NCBI GenBank assembly: GCA_964528705.1
Contig: CAZGUW010000204.1
Location: 1-8,910, forward strand
Length of the DNA stretch: 8,910 bases
DNA from: SLRI01 sp964528705
GTDB taxonomy: Bacteria; Pseudomonadota; Alphaproteobacteria; Geminicoccales; Geminicoccaceae
Direction: 5' to 3'
Position 1 is the first letter of the stretch. Every line of letters starts with the position of its first letter. A model generated the notes under the pieces. That model did no database searches, was not told the origin of the DNA, and saw only the letters and a list, made by a program, of their open reading frames with translations. Below, in pieces: positions 1 through 6,530 of this stretch. The translations under genes and the position numbers were made by a program.

Positions 1-147
1 GCCATACAACCAGTGCCTGCAACGGCGCCGTAAGGGCGTTTGCCTGGCCGTACCGCGGCAAATGGCTGGCGCGCGCCATCTCCCGCTGTGCCGAAGCCGA
101 GCCGAAGCTCCGTGAGGTCGGCCTCCGCCACTTCGTGGCCTGCCTAT

Positions 148-166
148 GCGGCGCAGAGAGCGCCGC
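148..166 (-). terminator. Hairpin downstream of the MATE gene, possible terminator
   Basis: A perfect 7-bp stem (GCGGCGC / GCGCCGC) closes a 5-base loop, about 20 bases past the MATE stop codon in the direction of transcription. No T-run follows it, so it is not a canonical intrinsic terminator. It may be a rho-assisted stop, a 3'-end stabiliser, or chance in G+C-rich DNA. The rest of 1-185 shows nothing I can assign. Confidence 0.35.
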
Positions 167-185
167 GCCTGCTGGCTCGGTTTGC

Positions 186-1550
186 TCAGTTGATTGCACC
201 GTGCTTCCAGCCGCCCTGGGAGAGGCGGAGGTGGAAGGCCGGCAGCTTCAGGAATTCCTCGACCAGCAGGAACGAGAAGACCCAGGTGACCGGGACGCCG
301 CCCCAGTGGACGAGTGCCGCGGTCGCCGGCACGCGGAAGAGCCATTGCGCCCAGACGAAGACGTTCATGACGTAGAGGGTCTCGCCCGCCGCCCTCAGCG
401 TGTTGCCGCAGATCGCATTCGAGCCCTTGGGAAACGGCAGCAGGAGCAGGATGGGCAGGAAGCTCCACAAGGCGTCCCGCGTCTCGTCGTGCAGCTCCGC
501 GTAGAGCCGGTCGGAGACGAGGATGACGGCGAGGTAGAGTGCCGCCACCAGGGCGGCCGCGACGAAGGCGCCGCGCCAGGCCCGGCCGAGGAAGTGGTCC
601 AGTGCCGGCTCGCCGGCGTTCCGGCCGAGGAGCTGCGCCACCACGATCCCGGTGGCCTGTGCCCACGACATGCCCGCCTGGCCGGCGAGCATGACCCAGG
701 GCATGACGAGCGTCAGCGCGGCGAAGGCGTTGACCGGCAGGCGGGCGTAGAGGATGGCGCAGACGCTAGTGGCGAGCGTGGCGCTGACAAAGGTCGCGCC
801 GATCGGCCAGGCGAAGGCCAGGTGCCGCCGCAGCGAGGTGGCGAACGTGCCGTGCTGCCAGCCCCGGATATCGACGAAGCTGCGGGTCGTGACATGGAAG
901 CGGCAGGCCAGCAATGCCGCATGCAGCGCCGAACCGGCAGCGCTTCCCGCCGCGGCGCCCGCCACGCCGAGCTCCGGTGCGCCGAGCAGGCCGTGGATCA
1001 GCACGATGCTGAGGCCGATATTGACCGGCAGTGCCGCGAGGTTGGTGTAGAACGGCCAGCGGGGCTCGCCGCAGCCGTTGAAGTAGGCGGTCAGGCACTT
1101 GGCCGCGGCCTCGGCGAGGACCACGAAGACGAAGACGGCAAGATAGCCGGTCGCCGCTGCCGCGATCGCGGGTGTGTGGGCGGAAGCCTCGACGATGGCC
1201 CGGCCGATCGTAAGCATGCCGAGGATGCCGAGCCCGGCGATGGCGAGGTTGAGGATGAGGCCGGCGTAGAACGCGGTCTTCAGGGCTTCGCGGCGCCCGA
1301 TGCCGGTACCCTGTGCGATGCGGATCTGGGTCGCCTGCGAGAAGGAGAGCAGCACGCCGAGGACGATGCCGCCGACGGCCGCGGCCAGCCCCATCGCCGC
1401 CAGCGCCGCCTCGCCCAGGTCGGAGACGAGATAGGCGTCGATCACGACGATGGCGTGCGTCATGACCGACATCAGCGTCAGCGGCCAGGCGATGCCGAAG
1501 ACCGTGCGGTTCGTCGGCATCTCCTCCCGGGCGCCGTCGCCGTCGCGCAT
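186..1550 (-). CDS. MATE family (multidrug and toxin extrusion) efflux transporter
   Basis: This is a 454-residue, very hydrophobic inner-membrane protein of the length and layout of MATE cation-antiport efflux pumps, two related bundles totalling about 12 membrane segments. What is seen: an N-terminal segment near residues 18-60 with the family pattern of an aspartate (Asp38) in the first helices followed by LGEAALAAMGLAA. Then comes a loop with FNGCGEPRWP (157-166), the family's 'GxGxxxxP' region, and LGVAGAAAGSA near 194-204. The second half carries GIVVAQLLGRNAGEPA (301-316), matching the 'GqxxGagxxxxA' motif, and a second GNTLRAAGET repeat (382-391). Family knowledge: MATE proteins export cationic drugs or metabolites using Na+ or H+ gradients. 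The substrate here cannot be told. Start: ATG at 1550 has an in-frame stop just upstream but no clear ribosome binding site. ATG at 1520 (residue 11) is preceded directly by GGGAGGAG, which is too close to be ideal, so a 444-residue product is possible. The 143-base gap and hairpin before it suggest a unit separate from the alginate genes. Confidence 0.88.
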   Translation of the reverse strand: MRDGDGAREEMPTNRTVFGIAWPLTLMSVMTHAIVVIDAYLVSDLGEAALAAMGLAAAVGGIVLGVLLSFSQATQIRIAQGTGIGRREALKTAFYAGLILNLAIAGLGILGMLTIGRAIVEASAHTPAIAAAATGYLAVFVFVVLAEAAAKCLTAYFNGCGEPRWPFYTNLAALPVNIGLSIVLIHGLLGAPELGVAGAAAGSAAGSALHAALLACRFHVTTRSFVDIRGWQHGTFATSLRRHLAFAWPIGATFVSATLATSVCAILYARLPVNAFAALTLVMPWVMLAGQAGMSWAQATGIVVAQLLGRNAGEPALDHFLGRAWRGAFVAAALVAALYLAVILVSDRLYAELHDETRDALWSFLPILLLLPFPKGSNAICGNTLRAAGETLYVMNVFVWAQWLFRVPATAALVHWGGVPVTWVFSFLLVEEFLKLPAFHLRLSQGGWKHGAIN

Positions 1551-1582
1551 GCGGTGCTACCAGAAGAACCCGGCATGCCCGA

Positions 1583-1616
1583 CCGCGCGCCGGCGAGAAC
1601 ATCTCGCGGTGCGCGG
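1583..1616 (-). terminator. Interrupted hairpin between the dehydrogenase and MATE genes
   Basis: On the minus strand an inner perfect 6-bp stem with a 3-base loop (GCGAGA-TGT-TCTCGC, 1593-1607) is flanked by an outer stem, CCGCGC / GCGCGG. Two G-C pairs, one mismatch and one bulge lie between them. A pyrimidine stretch (TTCTTCT, about 1562-1568) follows some 14 bases later. The site lies about 80 bases after the dehydrogenase stop and about 30 bases before the MATE start. It could end the catabolic operon. The inner palindrome could instead be an operator for the MATE gene. Confidence 0.4.
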
Positions 1617-1693
1617 TTGGCGGTCCATGGCCACACAGGATTCGCCGGTATCGAGGTCCTGCCGGTACCCCATGTCCCTGGTCCGATCGTTCC

Positions 1694-2440
1694 TCAGGAG
1701 AAGAGCGTGCCGCCGTTGATGTCCATGTTGGTGCCGGTGATGAAGGCGGCGGCGTCGGATGCCAGGAAAACGGCGAGCTCGGCGACCTCCTCCGGCGTGC
1801 CCTCGCGCTTCAGCGGGGTGTTGCCGGCCACGGCCTTGCGCACCTCGGGCTTGGTGAAGACGTTGTGGAAGTCGGTGTCGATCATGCCCGGGCAGACCGC
1901 GTTGACGCGGATTCTTGGCGCCAACTCCTTGGCGAGGCCGCGGGTCATGGTCATCACGGCACCCTTGGCGGCGCCGTAGGCCATCGCACCACCGCCGCCG
2001 CCGTCGCGCGAGGCCTGCGAGGCGAAGTTGACGATGGCACCGCCCTCGCTCATGTGCGGCAGCGCCGCCTGGGCGACCAGCATGGCCGCGGTGACGTTCA
2101 CGGCCAGCACGGCATTCCAGTGCTCGAGGGTCATCTCCGCGAAGGGTTTGCGCGCGAGGAGACCGCCCACCACCGGCATGACGATATGGATGGCGCCGAA
2201 CTCACTGGCGGCCCGGTCGGCGAAGGCGCGCGCGTCCTCCGGCTTCGTCATGTCGCCCTGCATGGCGAAGGCGCGGCCGCCGGCGGCCTCGATCTCGCGC
2301 ACGGCGCTCTCGGCACCGTCGGCGGAACGCAGGTAGTTGATACCGACATTGGCACCGGCGCGGGCCAGGCGCATGACGCAGGCGCGGCCGATGTCACGCC
2401 CACCGCCGGCGACGATGGCAGTCTTTCCCTCGAGGTTCAT
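1694..2440 (-). CDS. Short-chain dehydrogenase/reductase, probable DEH (uronate) reductase
   Basis: This is a 248-residue classical SDR of normal length. Its Rossmann nucleotide loop is AGGGRDIGRA (11-20), the common variant in which Asp replaces the middle Gly of TGxxxGIG. The active site is Asn115 (in NVT), Ser141, and the YxxxK pair Tyr155/Lys159. The C-terminus has GTNMDINGG (236-244), typical of the family. Arg15 in the glycine loop and Arg38 just after strand 2, with no acidic residue at the end of that strand, suggest NADPH preference. Role by context: it lies directly downstream of a PL15-type oligoalginate lyase, where Sphingomonas A1 and related organisms have SDR enzymes reducing 4-deoxy-L-erythro-5-hexoseulose uronate to 2-keto-3-deoxygluconate. 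A KduD-like uronate dehydrogenase is the alternative, because sequence alone cannot separate SDR substrates. Start: ATG at 2440 has AGGAG at 2448-2452, 7 bases upstream. It lies 79 bases after the lyase stop in the same operon. Confidence 0.9.
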   Translation of the reverse strand: MNLEGKTAIVAGGGRDIGRACVMRLARAGANVGINYLRSADGAESAVREIEAAGGRAFAMQGDMTKPEDARAFADRAASEFGAIHIVMPVVGGLLARKPFAEMTLEHWNAVLAVNVTAAMLVAQAALPHMSEGGAIVNFASQASRDGGGGGAMAYGAAKGAVMTMTRGLAKELAPRIRVNAVCPGMIDTDFHNVFTKPEVRKAVAGNTPLKREGTPEEVAELAVFLASDAAAFITGTNMDINGGTLFS

Positions 2441-2471
2441 TTTCCTACTCCTGGATTGACATGTCTGGAGC

Positions 2472-2500
2472 AGAGCCCCGCGAAGGGTGCTCGCGGCTCT
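2472..2500 (-). other. Intercistronic hairpin between lyase and dehydrogenase genes
   Basis: The outer stem is AGAGCC / GGCTCT (6 bp) and the inner stem GCGA / TCGC (4 bp) closes a 7-base loop, with a two-base bulge on one side. It sits in the 79-base gap about 20 bases after the lyase stop. No T-run follows on the minus strand, so read-through into the dehydrogenase is expected. A role in mRNA stability or partial attenuation is inference. Confidence 0.4.
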
Positions 2501-2519
2501 CTGGCGGGTCGATCGCGGG

Positions 2520-4856
2520 TCAGGTCTTCGCCAGCTTCTTCACTACGACCTTGAAGGTGTTCTCCTCGGCATCGGTGAAGTAGAGGTCGGCGTCGTAGCC
2601 CTGGTCGTCCATGAAGTTGAAGATCCGCCGCGGCTCGGCGAGCGGGTAGGGCACCAGCAGGGTGACGATCCGGTGGCGCGTCGCCGCCGGGTAGCGTGCG
2701 GTCATGCAGGTGCTGACGGGCAGCCCCTCGAACTCCTTCGGGTCGACCCCGGGAAACCCGGTCTCCTGGCCGAGCTCGGGTGCGCCGCCCTCCGACCAGA
2801 TCACCTTGCCGTAGAAGCCGGCCCGCTCGCCCGAGTAGCGGAACGAGCTCCGCCCGAGCACGAAGGGGCCGTTGGCGTGCAGGAGCCAGTCGACCGTCAC
2901 CTTCTCGTCGGCATCGACGCTGTCGACGATGACGAAGTAGCTGTCGCGGACGAAGTAGATCTCGCGCTCGGCCAGCGTCACCTCGGGCGACAGGGTGCGA
3001 TAGGCGGCCGTCGCATCGCCCCGGATGTAGATGTGGTCGCCGCGCTCCTCGGCCGCGCGGACGCAGCCGGCGGCAGCCATGGCCCGCGCCTTGTCCTTGT
3101 CGGCGTACTGCCCCTTGCCGCTGATCAGGATCGCGTTCTTCGAGCGGGTCTGGCGGCGCCAGCCCTGGTGCATAGAGCTGTTGAAGGCGACGTAGTGACC
3201 CGACTGGATGGCCAGGTCCTCGCCGAAGCCCGAGAGGCAGAAGGCGTTCTGGTCGCCGTGGCTGTGGCTGATCGAGCCGTAGGGCGAGGACTTGAAGACG
3301 AAGTGCAGGTGCCGCGCCGGGTCGTCCATCCGGCTCTGGATCGCCACCCAGCCGATGCCCTTGAACCAGCGCAGCCGGTCCGTCGCCGCCGGTGCCCGGC
3401 CCTCGATCATGGGCCAGTCGTGGCGATAGACCATCTCGTCGAAGTTCAGGTCCCACCAGCCGTAGTTGTAGAACTCCTTTTCGGTCCCGGGGTCCTGCTC
3501 CTTCAGGCGATCGTAGTACCACTGGTAGGCGGGATTGCCGGTGACGCCGGCATACTGGCGCAGGTTGTAGCCGACCTTGAGGCAGGGCAGGTCGCCCATG
3601 GTGCTGTCGTCGCCAAAGGTGGCGCGCCGCGTGTCCGGGGCCTTGGTGTAGAGCGGGAAGTCGCCGGTCTTCTGGAAGAACGGGCGCTCATAGAGGTTCA
3701 GCCTGGTGAAGCTCTTCAGGAGGTTCGCGGCCTCCGTCAGGTAGGCCATCCCCGTCATCCAGTAGTGCGGGCCCTCGGCCCAGCCGCCATCGCGGTCGCC
3801 CCAGGGCGAGTAGACCGTGAAGAGGAACTCGATGGCGTAATCCAGCCAATCGCGCGCCTCCTCCGCTTCGTCCAGCAGAGCGATGGAGGCCGGGACGAGG
3901 ACCGCCGACACGGCGCGGACGGCGTGGCTGTCGTAAGGAAATAGGTGGATGTTGGCGTGCCGAATGATGTGATCGGCGATCTCGCGGGTCCGCACCAGCA
4001 GCGCCTCGCGGACGAGGTCGCGCTCGTCGTCGGCGAGCCGGTCGTGCAGCCAGTCGTAGCCCCAGGCCAGGGCCAGGGTCACCCGGAACGCCCATTCATC
4101 GGTGTAGGAACGGGACGTGGTGCCGGCCGGATCCCAGCGGGCGACGGCGAGAAGCCAGTCTTTGGCCCGCTTGAGCAGCGCCTCGTCCTCGAGCACCTTG
4201 CCGGCGATCGCCATATGGCGGATGGCGTAGATGAGCTCCTGGCACTCGATGTAGGTCCGACGCCAGATCTCGGGCGTGCGGGTGTTGTCGGGGTAGGGGG
4301 CGGGCTCCGCCGTGATCTCGCGCTCGAGCCAGGGGGCGACGGACTCGCTGTAGAATTTCTGCCAGGCGCAGTGCTCGGGGTCCTGGCGGACCTTCCTGGC
4401 GAAGGCCGCGAGCTGCTTCGGGCCCAGCCAGAGCCGGGGATGCGCCATGTCGGCTTCGGCGTAGCGCTTCGTCCGGTCGGCGAGCGGCACTTGCGGGCAG
4501 CCTTCGGGAATCGTGAAGCTGCGCGACCGGCTCCAGCTTGTCTTCGGCTGCTTCCTTCCCGCGTCCCAGACCGCATAGGACCAGCAGTAGCGGCCCGGCG
4601 GCAGGGCCACGGGCGGTGTCAGAAAGTTGAGCGGCACGTTCGAAAAGAGCCACGTCGCGTCCTTCGGATAACCGGCATCCACGGAGATGCGCAGGACGTA
4701 GACCGCCTCGTCCTCGATGACCGGCAGCCACGAGAAGCGTGGCGGGTTCTCGGCCACCTCGTCGCCGTCGGCCGGGCGATACTGGATGTTGAGGCGACCG
4801 GCGCGGGGCTCCTCGAGGAGGATGGGCTCGGGCCGGGTGGCGGTGTCGGCGGGCAT
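2520..4856 (-). CDS. Oligoalginate lyase, PL15 type, heparinase II/III fold (exotype, cytoplasmic)
   Basis: This 778-residue polysaccharide lyase has the length and domain order of PL15 exolyases such as Agrobacterium Atu3025 and Sphingomonas A1-IV. They cut unsaturated or saturated alginate oligomers to monouronate by beta-elimination. Domains: an N-terminal beta-sandwich (about 35-117, with NPPRFSWLP and WSRSRSF), a central alpha/alpha barrel (about 140-470) and a C-terminal beta-sandwich region (about 490-775). Motifs seen: IWRRTYIECQE around Arg199, YDSHAVRAVSA with His311, GGWAEGPHYWMTGM with Tyr365, and SISHSHGDQNAF with His531. As I recall the Atu3025 structure, His311, Tyr365 and His531 are its catalytic or substrate-site residues, and here they fall at identical numbers. 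The strongly conserved stretch LAIQSGHYVAFNS is also present. There is no signal peptide: the N-terminus is polar and acidic, so the enzyme should act in the cytosol on imported oligomers. Start: ATG at 4856 has CAGGA at 4864-4868, 7 bases upstream. Alternative: related PL15 or PL21 members acting on heparin-like glycosaminoglycans. Confidence 0.9.
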   Translation of the reverse strand: MPADTATRPEPILLEEPRAGRLNIQYRPADGDEVAENPPRFSWLPVIEDEAVYVLRISVDAGYPKDATWLFSNVPLNFLTPPVALPPGRYCWSYAVWDAGRKQPKTSWSRSRSFTIPEGCPQVPLADRTKRYAEADMAHPRLWLGPKQLAAFARKVRQDPEHCAWQKFYSESVAPWLEREITAEPAPYPDNTRTPEIWRRTYIECQELIYAIRHMAIAGKVLEDEALLKRAKDWLLAVARWDPAGTTSRSYTDEWAFRVTLALAWGYDWLHDRLADDERDLVREALLVRTREIADHIIRHANIHLFPYDSHAVRAVSAVLVPASIALLDEAEEARDWLDYAIEFLFTVYSPWGDRDGGWAEGPHYWMTGMAYLTEAANLLKSFTRLNLYERPFFQKTGDFPLYTKAPDTRRATFGDDSTMGDLPCLKVGYNLRQYAGVTGNPAYQWYYDRLKEQDPGTEKEFYNYGWWDLNFDEMVYRHDWPMIEGRAPAATDRLRWFKGIGWVAIQSRMDDPARHLHFVFKSSPYGSISHSHGDQNAFCLSGFGEDLAIQSGHYVAFNSSMHQGWRRQTRSKNAILISGKGQYADKDKARAMAAAGCVRAAEERGDHIYIRGDATAAYRTLSPEVTLAEREIYFVRDSYFVIVDSVDADEKVTVDWLLHANGPFVLGRSSFRYSGERAGFYGKVIWSEGGAPELGQETGFPGVDPKEFEGLPVSTCMTARYPAATRHRIVTLLVPYPLAEPRRIFNFMDDQGYDADLYFTDAEENTFKVVVKKLAKT

Positions 4857-4887
4857 GCTCGGTTCCTGTGGGTGAAGGGGCGGGTCG

Positions 4888-4924
4888 GCACGCCGCCCGG
4901 CCGGGGGCCGGCAGGACGGCGTGC
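4888..4924 (-). other. Strong G+C-rich hairpin between binding-protein and lyase genes
   Basis: An 8-bp outer stem (GCACGCCG / CGGCGTGC) encloses a 6-bp inner stem (CCGGCC / GGCCGG) with a 3-base loop, separated by a small asymmetric internal loop. It begins 12 bases after the binding-protein stop codon and lacks a following T-run. In ABC operons, hairpins just after the binding-protein gene commonly protect the upstream mRNA and raise binding-protein yield over downstream genes. That role is inferred here from position and stability. Confidence 0.55.
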
Positions 4925-4935
4925 GCGACGGCAGG

Positions 4936-6501
4936 TCAGCCGGCGTACTGGCGCTGGTAGGCCGAGTTCATGACCTCCAGGACCTCGCCGAGGCCCATCC
5001 GGTCGAGCTGGGCCACGTAGTCGCCCCAGTCGGCCTTGACGTCGCCCGTCCCGAGGATCCAGGCCTGCTGGCGCTCCAGCATGTAGGTCCGCAAGGAGGG
5101 CCAGTACTTGTCGTAGACGGCCTGCTCTTCCTGGTTCAGGGCGACGCCCAGGAACTGGTCGATCAGCAGGTCACTGGCCTCGTAGAGCTCGATGCCCTCG
5201 CGCGCCGCCTCAGAGGTCCACTGCCACTCGTAGCGGTAGTCCTGCCAGTAGCCGCGCTGGATCTGGGCGCCGACCAGGTACATCTGGCTGTTCACCGGCG
5301 AGTCGCTGTTCAGCACCTCGGGCTTGTAGACGGGCTCGCCGTCGATCATGTCCCAGGTCTCGCCCTCGACGCCGAAGTTCGAGAGCAACCGGCCCTCCTC
5401 GGTGAACCAGAAGTCGAAATACTTGATCGTCTCGACGGGGTGCTCGTTGCTGTAGCTGATCGCCCAGCCGTCGGGCTTGATGGGGATGCGCCGGTGCTCC
5501 TCCATCCGCACCCCGCCGGCCGATTCCGGCGGAAGGAAGGGGATGAAGTTGAAGCCCTCGATCTTGTCGGCCAGCGCGTCGTTGTAGCCCGAGGTCGAGG
5601 CGAACCAGTCATGGGTCGAACCGCCCAGGTTCTCGGACAGCAGGTAATCGCGCGAGGACGAGCCGCGGGTGAAGATCTCGGGGTCGATGAGGCCTTCCTC
5701 GTACCACTGGGCGACGTTCGCGAGAGCGTCGCGATAGGCTTCCTGGGCGTAGGGGTGCACCACCTTGCCCTCGTCGTCGACGTAGAAGTCATGATAGGTG
5801 TCCGACCCCGAGGAGCGCGCGTCCCACAGGTTCAGGAGGCGGTTCACCTCTTCCCACTGGCGGGCGAAGTAGGGGATCTCGTCCTTCAGGCCGTTGCCGT
5901 TGGGGTCCTGGTCGCGAAAGGCCTTCAGGACCTCGTAGTACTCGTCGACGGTCGTCGGCTGCTCGAGCCCGAGCTTGTCCAGCCAGTCCTGGCGGATGTA
6001 CCAGGCCCGGCCGAACTGGCCGTCGGGCAGGTAGGGGATGTAGTAGTAGTTGCCGTCATAGGAGGAGATCGCCTCCTGCAGGCCGGGGTGCGAGTCCCAG
6101 AAGGCCTGGATGTGCGGGGCGTGCTCCTTGACCAGGTCATTGAGCGGCAGGAAGGCGCCTTCCGGCCCGTACTGGTTGACCGGCTGCTGGATCAGGTGGC
6201 CGGCGACGATGTCCGGCATGTCGCCCATGGCCAGCAGCAGGTTCATCGCCTCGATGGAGTCGGTGGAGTTCCGGCCGGCGGTGGCGTCCTCGAGATGGAT
6301 GCCGGTCAGCTCCCGCGCCTTCAGCTCCACCGGGTAGGGCTCACCCGTGCCCGGCACCATGTAGCCCTGGGCACGCGGCCAGTGCATGTGGATGGTGAGC
6401 TCGAGCGGCTCCTCGACGATCCTGAGATCGTCCTGGGCGAGGGCCTGCGCCGTCAGCATGGTGCTGGCGCATAATGCAGCTGTCAGGGTCAACTTGCGCA
6501 T
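4936..6501 (-). CDS. Periplasmic oligosaccharide-binding protein of an ABC transporter, AlgQ-like
   Basis: The product is a 521-residue secreted solute-binding protein. The signal peptide (residues 1-22) has RK at the n-region, a hydrophobic core and ALA before a predicted cut ahead of Gln23. Cys11 is not in a lipobox, so the mature protein of about 499 residues should be soluble in the periplasm. A loop at 199-208, DPNGNGLKDE, has Asp199, Asn201, Asn203, Asp207 and Glu208 in the EF-hand-like spacing of the calcium site of the alginate-binding proteins AlgQ1/AlgQ2. Similar loops occur in related unsaturated-glycosaminoglycan binders. The mature length is also close to AlgQ. Other family features are DMPDIV (94-99), the YYYIPY region (152-157), and many Trp/Tyr residues suited to sugar stacking. 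Start: an ATG at 6534 overlaps the preceding stop and would extend the protein by 11 polar residues. ATG at 6501 has a near-perfect AAGGAGG 6 bases upstream and begins exactly at the signal peptide, so I chose it. Ligand is inferred from the neighbouring oligoalginate lyase; family assignment is firm, alginate specificity less so. Confidence 0.92.
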   Translation of the reverse strand: MRKLTLTAALCASTMLTAQALAQDDLRIVEEPLELTIHMHWPRAQGYMVPGTGEPYPVELKARELTGIHLEDATAGRNSTDSIEAMNLLLAMGDMPDIVAGHLIQQPVNQYGPEGAFLPLNDLVKEHAPHIQAFWDSHPGLQEAISSYDGNYYYIPYLPDGQFGRAWYIRQDWLDKLGLEQPTTVDEYYEVLKAFRDQDPNGNGLKDEIPYFARQWEEVNRLLNLWDARSSGSDTYHDFYVDDEGKVVHPYAQEAYRDALANVAQWYEEGLIDPEIFTRGSSSRDYLLSENLGGSTHDWFASTSGYNDALADKIEGFNFIPFLPPESAGGVRMEEHRRIPIKPDGWAISYSNEHPVETIKYFDFWFTEEGRLLSNFGVEGETWDMIDGEPVYKPEVLNSDSPVNSQMYLVGAQIQRGYWQDYRYEWQWTSEAAREGIELYEASDLLIDQFLGVALNQEEQAVYDKYWPSLRTYMLERQQAWILGTGDVKADWGDYVAQLDRMGLGEVLEVMNSAYQRQYAG

Positions 6502-6507
6502 CGATGT

Positions 6508-6514
6508 CCTCCTT
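6508..6514 (-). promoter_or_regulatory. Shine-Dalgarno sequence deciding the binding-protein start
   Basis: AAGGAGG on the minus strand lies 6 bases before ATG at 6501 and is the strongest ribosome binding site in the window. It supports initiation at the signal-peptide methionine rather than at the upstream overlapping ATG (6534). It also fits the high translation usually needed for a periplasmic binding protein relative to its permeases. Confidence 0.85.
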
Positions 6515-6530
6515 GATTGCGCATCGGTCG

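Noticed and set aside
1..79. Minus-strand open frame beginning at ATG 79 (MARASHLPRY...) and running off the left edge
   Set aside because: Only 26 codons are visible with no recognisable similarity. The same frame is open upstream of the ATG too, so this is not evidence of a gene.
1644..1667. Direct repeat GCCGGTA, two copies 17 bases apart, in the gap before the MATE gene
   Set aside because: Seven-base repeats of this composition are expected by chance in such G+C-rich DNA, and no promoter elements accompany them.
135..1979. Very long open frame on the plus strand, 614 codons, opposite the MATE gene and part of the dehydrogenase
   Set aside because: It runs antisense across two well-supported genes and the gap between them. 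Its translation is a low-complexity mix rich in Gly, Arg, Ala, Asp, Glu and His with no recognisable domain. This is a known artefact of high G+C at third codon positions.
2487..6474. Long plus-strand open frames opposite the lyase and binding-protein genes (2487-3944, 3945-4973, 4921-6474)
   Set aside because: They are antisense to genes with clear motifs, show repetitive Val/Leu/Gly/Arg/Asp-rich translations, and have no family features. They are treated as G+C shadows.
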